Assembly (NCBI GenBank): GCA_964534605.1
Contig: CAZHOS010000001.1
Location: forward strand, 41,769 to 105,768
Direction of reading: 5' to 3'
DNA length: 64,000 nucleotides
From: CAZHOS01 sp964534605
GTDB taxonomy: Bacteria; Patescibacteriota; Saccharimonadia; Saccharimonadales; VXPC01
The translations under genes were made by a program, and so were the position numbers. This document shows positions 53,617-61,619 of this stretch, one piece after another (position 1 is the stretch's first letter; each line of letters starts with the position of its first letter). The notes beneath the pieces are model-generated. The model was not told the DNA's origin. It saw nothing but the letters and a program-made list of their open reading frames with translations, and did no database searches.

Positions 53617-54582
53617 TTAAATATCGGATATTTCTATCGGCATGTCATGGAGCTCGGCATCTGCTTGCAGAATACCTGGCTTGGCGCCAATATGACCAAC
53701 GACGCTCGTACTATTTGCACTAGCAAATGTTATGCACTCGGGGATAGATTTGCCTTGGGCGAACATAGCCGTAAATCCGCTACCAAAGGCATCGCCAGCG
53801 CCGGTTCTGTCCACTACTGGAACGTCTTCGTACATGCCTGCTACATATAGTTTTTGCCCGTCGCACACCGCCACACCGTTGGGGCCGTCACTAACTATAG
53901 CTACAACGTTGGCGTCCTTAGCGGCATTTATTGCTAGTTCTTCCTTAGTCTTGCCGTCGAACAACAAGGCCGTCTCTTCCTTATTAAGCGCTAGCAGGTC
54001 TACCTTGTCGATTAGCGGCCGCAGCTTTTTGGTGTCCTGCAAGTCTAGTGTGCCTGGGTTGAAGGCCATGCAGATCTCTTGCTGGGCAGCATGCTCGATG
54101 ACCTTGCTGGTTAGATCGAACGTGCCGATGGATGACAGGTAAAGCCAGTCGCAGTCTAGGTGCGTGAAGAAATCTGGATGGCCCATATCTGCCTCTGTCT
54201 CGCCCTTTACTCGCAAGATCGTTCGCTCTCCGTTCGGTGCTAGCAGGATGACAGAGTAGCCAGTGCGCAGGCTCTTCATTACGGATGTATAAGTCGTGTC
54301 GATGTGCTCGCGCGCGAAAAGATCCATAACGGCCAAGCCGACTGGATCATCACCAACAGCACCTACAAAGCTGCTATGCAGCCCTTGCCGGGCAAAAGTT
54401 ACAGAAGCGTTACTGGCGTTACCGCCCGTGCTGAAGGTTGCGCCCTCTAGATAAAGCTTGTCGCCTAGGTGCAGCTCTATAAAATGATCACCATGCTCGT
54501 TAACTGGGGTTAGGATGTCGCCCTCAAGAAACACGTCTTGTGTAGCGGCACCTACTGATAGGATATGTATGTCTTTGTTCAT
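53617..54582 (-). CDS. PfkB family carbohydrate or nucleoside kinase
   Basis: 321 residues, ribokinase fold. PfkB signature 1 region GGNASNASVTFARQG near 52, signature 2 DRTGAGDAFGSGF near 258 with the catalytic aspartate. Substrate is not determined; ribokinase, adenosine kinase or sugar kinase are options. The promoter (TTGTAC, 17 bases, TATTAT) ends six bases before the ATG, and a 36-bp palindrome lies ten bases upstream of it. The PaaX-like regulator is the upstream neighbour. Confidence 0.9.
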   Translation of the reverse strand: MNKDIHILSVGAATQDVFLEGDILTPVNEHGDHFIELHLGDKLYLEGATFSTGGNASNASVTFARQGLHSSFVGAVGDDPVGLAVMDLFAREHIDTTYTSVMKSLRTGYSVILLAPNGERTILRVKGETEADMGHPDFFTHLDCDWLYLSSIGTFDLTSKVIEHAAQQEICMAFNPGTLDLQDTKKLRPLIDKVDLLALNKEETALLFDGKTKEELAINAAKDANVVAIVSDGPNGVAVCDGQKLYVAGMYEDVPVVDRTGAGDAFGSGFTAMFAQGKSIPECITFASANSTSVVGHIGAKPGILQADAELHDMPIEISDI

Positions 54583-54588
54583 GCCTAA

Positions 54589-54617
54589 ATAATAAAGCTT
54601 ATGGCATGTCTGTACAA
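54589..54617 (-). promoter_or_regulatory. leaderless-type promoter of the PfkB kinase gene
   Basis: TTGTAC (54612-54617), 17-base spacer, TATTAT (54589-54594), six bases to the ATG, on the minus strand. Confidence 0.8.
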
Positions 54618-54626
54618 ACTAAATCC

Positions 54627-54662
54627 ACCAGTCAAATTTCACGATCGTGAAATTTGACTGGT
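54627..54662. promoter_or_regulatory. 36-bp perfect palindrome (candidate operator upstream of the kinase)
   Basis: Each half reads ACCAGTCAAATTTCACGA. Its central 32 bp are identical to the palindrome at 55176-55215. It lies just upstream of the kinase -35 and also holds the last codons and stop of the PaaX-like gene. Confidence 0.8.
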
Positions 54663-55166
54663 ATTGAATCCTTCTATCTCTTCGGCTCTGACGTATACAA
54701 TGTCACCCTTCCCGCCGTAAGCATCAACCAGAGATCTAAATTGCTGCAGGCACTCGTACTTATGTGCCCACACACTTTTTTGCAGCTGGATCATGCCTAG
54801 TAGTTTTATTTGCCGTCGAACTGCATCACGCAGAGGTCTATTATCTTCCGGTATATCGAACATCATGATTCTCCATTTACCGTCCCATACGTCCGGCTTG
54901 GTGATGGCCTGCAGTTTAAGCTTGGCGAGTTTACGGAGTCCTTTTTTTGTTATTTCATACGACTCGTCATTTTTCTTACTTATATACCCAGACCTGTACG
55001 CACTGTCGAACTTACTATTAAGTTTAGATCTGCTGTAGCCAACACTTGCATTTGAGTTAAACAGCCCGTCTATTAAGCTGCGACGCTTCGACTTGTCATC
55101 ACTTAATTTTGATCTGACATTATCTAGTAGCTGGAGTAAGACTAACTCTCCTGTTCGTGAACTCAT
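54639..55166 (-). CDS. PaaX-like transcriptional regulator
   Basis: 175 residues from the ATG at 55166; TAAAAT lies seven bases before it and rules out the upstream in-frame ATGs. The N-terminal 85 residues form a winged-helix-like part (SYEITKKGLRKLAKLK). Then the Cas2-like PaaX C-terminal domain begins with WDGKWRIMMFDIPEDNR and continues through KLLGMIQLQKSVWAHKYEC. The final residues (SQISRS) are encoded by the palindrome itself, so the C-terminus may have been replaced. It lies between two copies of the same palindrome and is likely to bind both, repressing itself and the kinase. Confidence 0.8.
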   Translation of the reverse strand: MSSRTGELVLLQLLDNVRSKLSDDKSKRRSLIDGLFNSNASVGYSRSKLNSKFDSAYRSGYISKKNDESYEITKKGLRKLAKLKLQAITKPDVWDGKWRIMMFDIPEDNRPLRDAVRRQIKLLGMIQLQKSVWAHKYECLQQFRSLVDAYGGKGDIVYVRAEEIEGFNTSQISRS

Positions 55167-55175
55167 GAGATTCAT

Positions 55176-55215
55176 TTTACAGTCAAATTTCACGATCGTG
55201 AAATTTGACTGTAAA
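55176..55215. promoter_or_regulatory. 40-bp perfect palindrome (candidate operator of the regulator gene)
   Basis: Each half reads TTTACAGTCAAATTTCACGA. It covers the -35 and spacer of the PaaX-like gene, whose -10 is TAAAAT at 55174-55179. The layout predicts autorepression. Confidence 0.85.
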
Positions 55216-55290
55216 TATTGGTTTTGAAGATTTTTTTGTTCTGTTTCTGATGCATATTATGTCTGAATAGTTGTATTTTTTGCAAAATTC

Positions 55291-55319
55291 TTGGCATAAG
55301 CTTTATCGTTTGTTACAGT
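55291..55319 (+). promoter_or_regulatory. leaderless-type promoter of the gene at 55327
   Basis: TTGGCA (55291-55296), 17-base spacer, TACAGT (55314-55319), seven bases to the ATG. Confidence 0.75.
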
Positions 55320-55326
55320 GAGATTA

Positions 55327-55824
55327 ATGTCACAAAAATATAAAAATAAAGAATACCCACCTTTCAAGGCAACTATTATTGGTGCACCCGGCCAAGAACC
55401 CTTTAAAGGAAGTGAGCTGTTAGCCGCGGCAATGACCGTAGAGGGTCTAGGCATTACTCTGAGTAAACGCATGGCTAAAGTAGCCAAAGACATCGGAGGG
55501 GTTTCTTTGAGTGACGAGAGAGCATTTTTTACGATAGGACTTGGCGAAGGTGTCTCTGTTGGGGTGTTTGACGATGACTACATGGGATTAGGATGGACCG
55601 AGGTGAGCACTATGCCAGCAAGATTAAATATTATGTGTGAGAGATCCTATGCACATCTTTGCTGCGTGCCTACTGGCGACAACAACAGGATTACTCCTGG
55701 CAATAATGTCGGGACCCTAAAATTAATCACTAGCGCAGTCAGGCTGCTGAGGAATAACCCAGACTACGAAGACAGGATAGATCCTAAAGAACTACTCCCA
55801 TCTGTTGCTGATCGTATAGGTTAA
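55327..55824 (+). CDS. hypothetical protein
   Basis: 165 residues, not recognised. Soluble, no signal peptide. GVFDDDYMGLGWTEVSTM in the middle and two adjacent cysteines (HLCCVP, near 115) are the only features. The ATG at 55327 is chosen over a GTG at 55318 because the latter lies in the -10 box. It is divergent from the PaaX-like gene (161 bases between starts) and convergent with fba, eight bases apart. Confidence 0.65.
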   Translation: MSQKYKNKEYPPFKATIIGAPGQEPFKGSELLAAAMTVEGLGITLSKRMAKVAKDIGGVSLSDERAFFTIGLGEGVSVGVFDDDYMGLGWTEVSTMPARLNIMCERSYAHLCCVPTGDNNRITPGNNVGTLKLITSAVRLLRNNPDYEDRIDPKELLPSVADRIG

Positions 55825-55832
55825 AATAAATA

Positions 55833-56765
55833 TTAGACGTTTGCTTTGCCAGTTGAGTTGTAGCTCTTTAGCTTGTCCTCTACGACTGCCTGCACAGCAT
55901 CCATAACTTCACCCATTAGTTTCATAACAGCAAATTGATCTGGGTTCTCTTTTAGTTGACGCTCGAGAGTAGTACGGAATGCCTTCCGCATATCGCTATT
56001 AATATTAATTTTTGTTACGCCTATCTGAATTGCGTCCTCAAAAAAGTGTCCGGGCGTACCAGATCCGCCGTGCAGACTAATGTTAACGTCCTTGGGCAAT
56101 GCTCTGCGCACTTGTTCTAGCAACTTTAGGTCCAAGACCTTGGGTACTGGGTAGCTGCCGTGTAGGTTGCCGACTGCAGCCGCGAACGTATCAATGCCTG
56201 TGGCTTTCGTAAAGTCCTTGCTACCCTTTGGTGTGCTGAATGTCTTTTTTATTTCGTCGTAGTCAAAAGCTTCTTTGTGGACATTGCTGGATCCACCAAA
56301 ATAGTGTGGCTCGCTCTCGACAAGCGCACCGGATATGACGGTAGCATAGTCTACCACCTCTTTAGTTGCAGCGACTATCTCTTTGTCGGTAATAGAGCCT
56401 GGATCGTCTTTGTGGGCCTGGGATATATCTATATGGATAAATTCATAGCCATGGTCGATAGCGGTCTTCGCAGCCTCGACAGTCGGACTGTGATCGAGAT
56501 TGATATACACCTCGATCCCGTATTCTTTTTTGTAATTATCGACCATGTCACGGACATTCTCGAGGCCCAAGGCTTGAGCTTCGCCGTTGCTGATCTCTAC
56601 CATGACAGGCGCTTGGAACTTCTGGGCTGCCTTACAAATTGCAATTAAGGTTTCCTGGTTGTCTATATTAAATGCCCCAACGGCGAACTTCTCGCCGCGT
56701 GCGCGCTCCATTAATTTACGGGCTGCTTGGCAGTTTTCTCGAATTTGCGTAAGTGTTAACGACAT
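55833..56765 (-). CDS. fba: class II fructose-bisphosphate aldolase
   Basis: Zinc-dependent aldolase joining or splitting triose phosphates. 310 residues from the ATG at 56765. Catalytic and zinc residues lie in NLDHSPTVEAAKTAIDHG (near 82-99), VESEPHYFGG with its histidine, and SLHGGSGTP near 235. GATAAT six bases before this ATG excludes the GTG two codons upstream. It opens the run of sugar-phosphate genes with transketolase, rpe, rpiB and gapA. Confidence 0.95.
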   Translation of the reverse strand: MSLTLTQIRENCQAARKLMERARGEKFAVGAFNIDNQETLIAICKAAQKFQAPVMVEISNGEAQALGLENVRDMVDNYKKEYGIEVYINLDHSPTVEAAKTAIDHGYEFIHIDISQAHKDDPGSITDKEIVAATKEVVDYATVISGALVESEPHYFGGSSNVHKEAFDYDEIKKTFSTPKGSKDFTKATGIDTFAAAVGNLHGSYPVPKVLDLKLLEQVRRALPKDVNISLHGGSGTPGHFFEDAIQIGVTKININSDMRKAFRTTLERQLKENPDQFAVMKLMGEVMDAVQAVVEDKLKSYNSTGKANV

Positions 56766-56851
56766 GCTCACATTATCTCATATAAACCCTGTAGGCAACA
56801 AACTTCTTACAGTTTTTACTATGCGCAGTGCATGGTATATTGATCGGTAAT

Positions 56852-57355
56852 ATGCCAGGTGTAACTAGCGGAGTAATCGATAAAATACCAGACAACTGGG
56901 ATCTTGCGGCTTTTAGCGCGGAGGAGCCCTTTAGATACAGCGCTCTCTTTAGCGGGTTCAGTCTAGGCCTAGAGCTATCACATGAGTATACCTACAACAC
57001 CCATCTAACAGTACCAACTTACTTGCAAACAGATAGCTTAAAAAATAGATCAAACGGCCTTCTAGGTAAAGGTAAGGGTTTCTTCCCTGTCATAACACAA
57101 GAGTTCGATCCGGCGGTATTTCCACCTACATACATGAGATTCATGATACTTAATCACTCCTACAACCCTTACGTGGGTATGCATGGGCAGATGCCGCCTA
57201 CCGACAATGTTCTACCCGGTACAGGCACCAAAGGCTTTACTATTGTACCGTACACAGACATAGGGAAGTTCCAGGCTGAACTAGTCGATACCTACCGTCA
57301 TGCGGCTAGAGGTATACTGGATGTTCTTCTGGAGTTCTACGCCGAGGGTAACTAA
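56852..57355 (+). CDS. hypothetical protein
   Basis: 167 residues, not recognised. Soluble, many aromatic and proline residues (ILNHSYNPYVGMHGQMPP), with a C-terminal helix. Start at MPGVTSGV, with TATATT ten bases before. Its end overlaps the transketolase C-terminal gene by four bases tail to tail. Confidence 0.65.
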   Translation: MPGVTSGVIDKIPDNWDLAAFSAEEPFRYSALFSGFSLGLELSHEYTYNTHLTVPTYLQTDSLKNRSNGLLGKGKGFFPVITQEFDPAVFPPTYMRFMILNHSYNPYVGMHGQMPPTDNVLPGTGTKGFTIVPYTDIGKFQAELVDTYRHAARGILDVLLEFYAEGN

Positions 57356-58338
57356 GCCTTATTGGCTTGGATTAGGACTTCGTGGATAGCTGCCTTGATA
57401 TGGGTACTCGTTAATCCATAACACTTCATGAGCTCGTCAGGGGTTCCACTCTGGCCAAACTTATCTCGTACCCCAACACGCTTTAGTGGCACGGGGTGAT
57501 GCTCGCTGACCAACTCGGCAATCGCTCCGCCCAGCCCTCCTGTTATCTGATGTTCCTCGGCCGTTACAACACAGCCTGTCTTCTGGATGCTCGTCAAGAT
57601 AGTCGCTGCATCTAGCGGCTTGATAGTTGGGCAGTGGATAACCTCGACATCAACACCGTCTACAAATAGTTCGTGCGCTGCCTTAAGGGCGTGATAGGTC
57701 ATGGTGCCAGTAGATACAATTGTGACGTCTGCGCCGCTAGCATAAACGTAAGCCTTGCCAATTTGAAAGGGTGTCTTGGTGGTTGTCACTGTCGGCACAG
57801 ATTCGCGCGCCAAGCGGATATAGGCCGGGTTGACCTTGTCCTCGGCCAGCGCCAACGTTGCTTTGCGGGCTTCTTCGTAATCTGCCGGAGCAATAACCAG
57901 CATATGGGGGATAGCACGCATGATTGCAATGTCCTCGAGCATCTGGTGTGTAGCACCGTCTGGGCCAACGCTAATGCCAGCGTGTGCACCGACGACTCGG
58001 ACCGGTACTTCGTTAAGGGCGGCTGTTGTCCTGATCTGCTCCCAGTTACGACCCGGATTAAAGGCGGCGTAACTAGCTGCAAAAGGTATCAGACCCTGGC
58101 TAGCCATACCCGAAGCAACTGTCACGAGGTTTTGCTCGGCTATACCGACCTCAAAGAACCTGTCTGGGAAGGCGTCCGCGAAGAAGTTCATATTGGTCGA
58201 TTCTGTTAAATCAGCACAGAGCCCAACAACACAGTCGTCACGCTCGCCGGCCTCGCGCAGACCGATGCCAAAACCTTCGCGGATCTTTTTGTTCTCTACA
58301 TCTTTATCTATATCTACTAAATAATAAGGCTTGGACAT
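57352..58338 (-). CDS. transketolase, C-terminal subunit
   Basis: 328 residues containing the pyrimidine-binding and C-terminal domains. Seen are FFEVGIAEQNLVTVASGMA with the cofactor-activating glutamate (near 64), GPDGATHQMLEDIA, and ITGGLGGAIAEL in the C-terminal domain. It needs the N-terminal subunit encoded just upstream; stop and start share one base (TAATG). Together they interconvert pentose, tetrose and triose phosphates. A DXS-like enzyme is excluded by length and partner. Confidence 0.94.
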   Translation of the reverse strand: MSKPYYLVDIDKDVENKKIREGFGIGLREAGERDDCVVGLCADLTESTNMNFFADAFPDRFFEVGIAEQNLVTVASGMASQGLIPFAASYAAFNPGRNWEQIRTTAALNEVPVRVVGAHAGISVGPDGATHQMLEDIAIMRAIPHMLVIAPADYEEARKATLALAEDKVNPAYIRLARESVPTVTTTKTPFQIGKAYVYASGADVTIVSTGTMTYHALKAAHELFVDGVDVEVIHCPTIKPLDAATILTSIQKTGCVVTAEEHQITGGLGGAIAELVSEHHPVPLKRVGVRDKFGQSGTPDELMKCYGLTSTHIKAAIHEVLIQANKA

Positions 58339-59216
58339 TACTGATGCTCCCCTGTTATCTTGCCGCCAAGTGTGCGCAGCTGATGCAAAGCCTCTTTGGC
58401 TTCTTTGTGATTAGGCGGTTTACCGTGCCAATGGAAGTCGTATTCCATAAAGTCTACACCCTTGCCTGCAACAGTATGGGCGATGATCATAACCGGTTTT
58501 TCTAGTATGGCTCTGCCTTGAGCACAAGCATCGATGACAGATTCGATATTATTGCCATCAATCTCGATCACATGCCAGCCGAAGGCCTCCCATTTAGCGC
58601 TAAGATCCTCTAGCGGCATGACATCCTCGGTGGCGCCGTCGATCTGGATGTTGTTGCGGTCGATTATGCCTATAACATTATTGAGGCGATAGCGGTTGGC
58701 GTACATTGCCGCTTCCCAAATATTTCCTTCGTTAAGCTCGCCGTCACCCATAACGACATAGATCCAACGATGTTTGATGCTCTGCATCTTCCAGGCATTT
58801 GCGATACCACATGCCTGGCTAAGTCCGCAGCCAAGCGGACCGCTGGTGCTCTCCATGCCGGGTAGCTTTGTGCGCTCTGGGTGTCCCTGCAGCCTTGTGC
58901 CGAACTTGCGTAGAGTCTTTAGCTCCTTCTTGCTAAAATAACCGGCTTCCGCCATGGTGGCGTAGCGTACTGGCACGGTATGGCCGGCACTGAGGATTAA
59001 AACGTCGCGCTTGTCCCAGTCTGGATCGTCTGGGTCGTGCTTCATGACATCGAAGTATAGCGCTGTAAATATATCGGCCAATCCCAGCGGGCCAGCACTG
59101 TGACCACTACCGGCCTCTTCCAGCATACTAACGATGTCTTTACGAATATTATTTGCTGTACGCTGCAACTGCGTTATGCTGCGCTTCTTTTGTGTATAGT
59201 TCTTAACTTTTCCCAT
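58338..59216 (-). CDS. transketolase, N-terminal subunit
   Basis: 292 residues containing the pyrophosphate-binding domain. Thiamine diphosphate motif GDGELNEGNIWEAA (near 152) through DRNNIQIDG, with GSGHSAGPLGLADI near 38. TATAAT with an extended TGC lies ten bases before the ATG, leaving a leader of about three bases. Split transketolases occur in many archaea and some bacteria, including candidate phyla. Confidence 0.94.
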   Translation of the reverse strand: MGKVKNYTQKKRSITQLQRTANNIRKDIVSMLEEAGSGHSAGPLGLADIFTALYFDVMKHDPDDPDWDKRDVLILSAGHTVPVRYATMAEAGYFSKKELKTLRKFGTRLQGHPERTKLPGMESTSGPLGCGLSQACGIANAWKMQSIKHRWIYVVMGDGELNEGNIWEAAMYANRYRLNNVIGIIDRNNIQIDGATEDVMPLEDLSAKWEAFGWHVIEIDGNNIESVIDACAQGRAILEKPVMIIAHTVAGKGVDFMEYDFHWHGKPPNHKEAKEALHQLRTLGGKITGEHQ

Positions 59217-59227
59217 CTTGCTTGTGA

Positions 59228-59854
59228 TTATAGCAAAGAGCTGAGGTATTCATAAGCTTTTTGTGGATCATCTGCCCCGCGTATAGCACTACCTGCAAAT
59301 ATTACGTCTATCCCAGCCTCTGCTAGTTGACTCACGTTATCTGCGTTGGCCCCGCCGTCCCAGCCAATCTCGACATTAGGGTGTTGCTGGCGCAGCTGAT
59401 TAGCCTTTGCTAGCTGAGTGAGGTCTGCCACGCCACCGTCATGGCCAAGGTGGCCCCCAAATACGAGTACATGCAGGGCCTTATCCAACAAGTACTCTAC
59501 GTCTGGCACCTGGGTGTCTGGCAGCAATGCAATACCCGGTCTTATGCCTGCCGCGCCTATTGCAGACAGCATGGCACGTATATTTCCCTGCGCCTCGGCA
59601 TGCAGAACAATGGTATTCGGGCGTAGGGCTATTAAGGAATCCAAATACTCAGCAGGATTACCGTACATGGCATGTATGTCTGCTTCCAACCCCTCTGGCC
59701 ACCAGACTTGATCTGGGGCAATAGACGATACGCCGGCAAAATCTTCTTCCATAAGGTCTATATGCACACGGCTAGTGAATCCCTTTATGCTGTCCATGCC
59801 TTGATCGTAGCTCTCTCGGTTGCGTGCTAAAACTGTTGGTACGATAATACTCAT
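59228..59854 (-). CDS. rpe: ribulose-phosphate 3-epimerase-like protein
   Basis: 208 residues, TIM barrel. Metal ligands fit Rpe: RVHIDLMEEDF (His, Asp near 32-34), DIHAMYG (His near 60) and IGWDGGAN (Asp near 165), then FAGSAI at the phosphate end. It is shorter and more divergent than standard Rpe (SIIVPTVLARN start), so a related epimerase is possible, but it neighbours transketolase. TACTAT lies six bases before the ATG. Confidence 0.85.
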   Translation of the reverse strand: MSIIVPTVLARNRESYDQGMDSIKGFTSRVHIDLMEEDFAGVSSIAPDQVWWPEGLEADIHAMYGNPAEYLDSLIALRPNTIVLHAEAQGNIRAMLSAIGAAGIRPGIALLPDTQVPDVEYLLDKALHVLVFGGHLGHDGGVADLTQLAKANQLRQQHPNVEIGWDGGANADNVSQLAEAGIDVIFAGSAIRGADDPQKAYEYLSSLL

Positions 59855-59903
59855 GCAACAATAGTACCAAGAACGTTCGTCTTATAGTAGAATAAACACA
59901 AGC

Positions 59904-60422
59904 ATGGACAGAAAAGAAATAAAACCAATAGAGCCAGACTCACCAGCAGCAGAAACTGGAGCCAAAGATGCTGCCCAGAAAACACCAAAAAAAGAAACCC
60001 CCAATACAAGCAACCACGCCTTTAAGAGCGACGACGAGCGTAGTGAATTTGTAAAGCAGCTAATCGCCAGCAAGCAGTACTTCGTGAACATCCGCCAAAA
60101 GAAGTACAAACGCAGCGCCCTTGCCTCCAAGAAGCCACATAAAAAGAAAGCAGTAAAGCCTAAAGAGAGCAATGATCCAAATGCTGCTTCAAGATCAAAA
60201 ATCGACTCCAGTACTCAAACTACGGGCGATCTAGAAAAAGATGCTCAGCGACAAAAAATAATGCTTATCGCGGCTACAGTTATTTTTGCAGCAACTTATT
60301 TATTGATCGACGCCGGCGTACTGGATGTCGGCTTTGATGTGCCAATAGATATTATCCCCAATAGTGAGCCTGAAATTCCACTACTTGATGCAGAAGACGC
60401 ACTAGAACCAGAGGCAATATAG
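59904..60422 (+). CDS. hypothetical single-pass membrane protein
   Basis: 172 residues. About 115 hydrophilic residues, basic in part (KKPHKKKAVKPK), then one membrane helix (KIMLIAATVIFAATYLLIDAG, about 119-139) and an acidic C-terminus. The orientation is probably cytoplasmic N-terminus. TAGAAT lies ten bases before the ATG. The pilin-like gene starts two bases after its stop, so it may be an accessory pilus protein. Confidence 0.7.
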   Translation: MDRKEIKPIEPDSPAAETGAKDAAQKTPKKETPNTSNHAFKSDDERSEFVKQLIASKQYFVNIRQKKYKRSALASKKPHKKKAVKPKESNDPNAASRSKIDSSTQTTGDLEKDAQRQKIMLIAATVIFAATYLLIDAGVLDVGFDVPIDIIPNSEPEIPLLDAEDALEPEAI

Positions 60423-60423
60423 T

Positions 60424-61002
60424 ATGTTAAGACTCAAGAATAATAACCAAGCCTTTACTCTTATCGAAATGCTCATAGTTATAGCAATCATAGGCCTCCT
60501 ATCGAGTATTGTGCTATCTACAGCACGAGGAGCGCAAAATAAGGCAGCAGCCTCACGCATACTATCTGCTTTTCAGATTGTAGAAAAAGGACTACTGGCC
60601 TATGCTATAGAAACAGGCCAGAATGAGTGGTGGCAAGATGAGTATTTTAGGTCTTTTGGCCACTCTACAAACGTTAATATCAAAATTGAAGAAATACTAG
60701 AGAACCTTCCTGAAGTTGAGGCCTTCATCCCAGAGCCACCCACAAAACCACTGGACAATAGGCCAATCTACTATGATGCAGACATTGCATCTGCGACTGG
60801 CGATTGCGGCAGTGTTGGGTTAGGCGTTAACTTAATCTACTACACATCCAAGATAGATCTTGTTCAAGAAGTTGATAAAACTCACGATAACGAAGACGGT
60901 CCGAACTGCGGCACTATACGTTATTGGCTGCAGTCTAATGGCACAGACTACGGCGTATTATTCAGAATTGCTAACGATACTGAAGAGCTCAGTCCGATAT
61001 AG
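60424..61002 (+). CDS. type IV pilin-like protein
   Basis: 192 residues. The N-terminus has the prepilin pattern NNQA|FTLIEMLIVIAIIGLLSS with glutamate at +5. Alanine replaces the usual glycine at -1. A long alpha-1 helix continues to about residue 65, then a beta domain with two cysteines follows. Cotranscribed with the preceding membrane protein. The 136 bases after it, up to rpiB, show no feature. Confidence 0.88.
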   Translation: MLRLKNNNQAFTLIEMLIVIAIIGLLSSIVLSTARGAQNKAAASRILSAFQIVEKGLLAYAIETGQNEWWQDEYFRSFGHSTNVNIKIEEILENLPEVEAFIPEPPTKPLDNRPIYYDADIASATGDCGSVGLGVNLIYYTSKIDLVQEVDKTHDNEDGPNCGTIRYWLQSNGTDYGVLFRIANDTEELSPI

Positions 61003-61138
61003 CATAGGCGGCTTTTTGACTATATGTAAAGATTGTATATAGTCTGCATGAAATTACGGGATATCTTAAGGTGAATTTATCGTTTAAATTACTGAAATAG
61101 ATTGGCAATGGAATTATATCTAGTAAAAATGTAATCAA

Positions 61139-61609
61139 TTACGATAATTCATCTAGCTGCCGTAGCCTCCGAAGTCTTCTTGGGGCACGCTCGAACGGTG
61201 TGTTAAGCCAAGTCTCTACGATGTCGTAGACTTTGACGGGATCGTCTTCTAGCTCGAAGGCCGGCAGCGCCAAAATGTTAGCATCGTCGTCGTTGCGGGC
61301 CAACCGGGCCTGTTCTTTGTCCTGCAACACTACCGCCCGCATACCTTTATATCTATTGGCGGCAATCGCCATACCCTGTCCACTACCGCAGATAAGGATG
61401 CCCCGGGACTCATCGCCGTGCTCTATCATGTCGTGCACAACCTTGCTGGCAAGCAATGGGAAGTCGTCGTCTGGTTTAAGTCGCTTGCTGCCCTTATCGT
61501 GGACTTCGTAGCCAAGGCCTTGTAAGTGTTTTTCTAGGATCTCTTTTAAGTGGAAGCCATTGTGATCGGCCCCGACAACGACAACTCCTGCTGATTTCTG
61601 GCTAGGCAT
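61139..61609 (-). CDS. rpiB: ribose-5-phosphate isomerase B
   Basis: 156 residues from MPSQKSAGVVVVGADHNG. GADHNGFHLKE at the N-terminus and ILICGSGQGMAIAANR with the catalytic cysteine (near 75) mark the RpiB/LacAB family. A basic C-terminus (RAPRRLRRLRQ) is unusual. The frame extends upstream over the end of gapA, but this start gives the family length. It lies ten bases after gapA and is expressed with it. Confidence 0.92.
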   Translation of the reverse strand: MPSQKSAGVVVVGADHNGFHLKEILEKHLQGLGYEVHDKGSKRLKPDDDFPLLASKVVHDMIEHGDESRGILICGSGQGMAIAANRYKGMRAVVLQDKEQARLARNDDDANILALPAFELEDDPVKVYDIVETWLNTPFERAPRRLRRLRQLDELS

Positions 61610-61619
61610 ACCTGGTAGC

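Noticed and set aside
54627..55215. Insertion sequence bounded by the two palindromes
   Set aside because: No transposase is encoded; the internal gene is a regulator and both palindromes sit at promoters, so operators explain them better.
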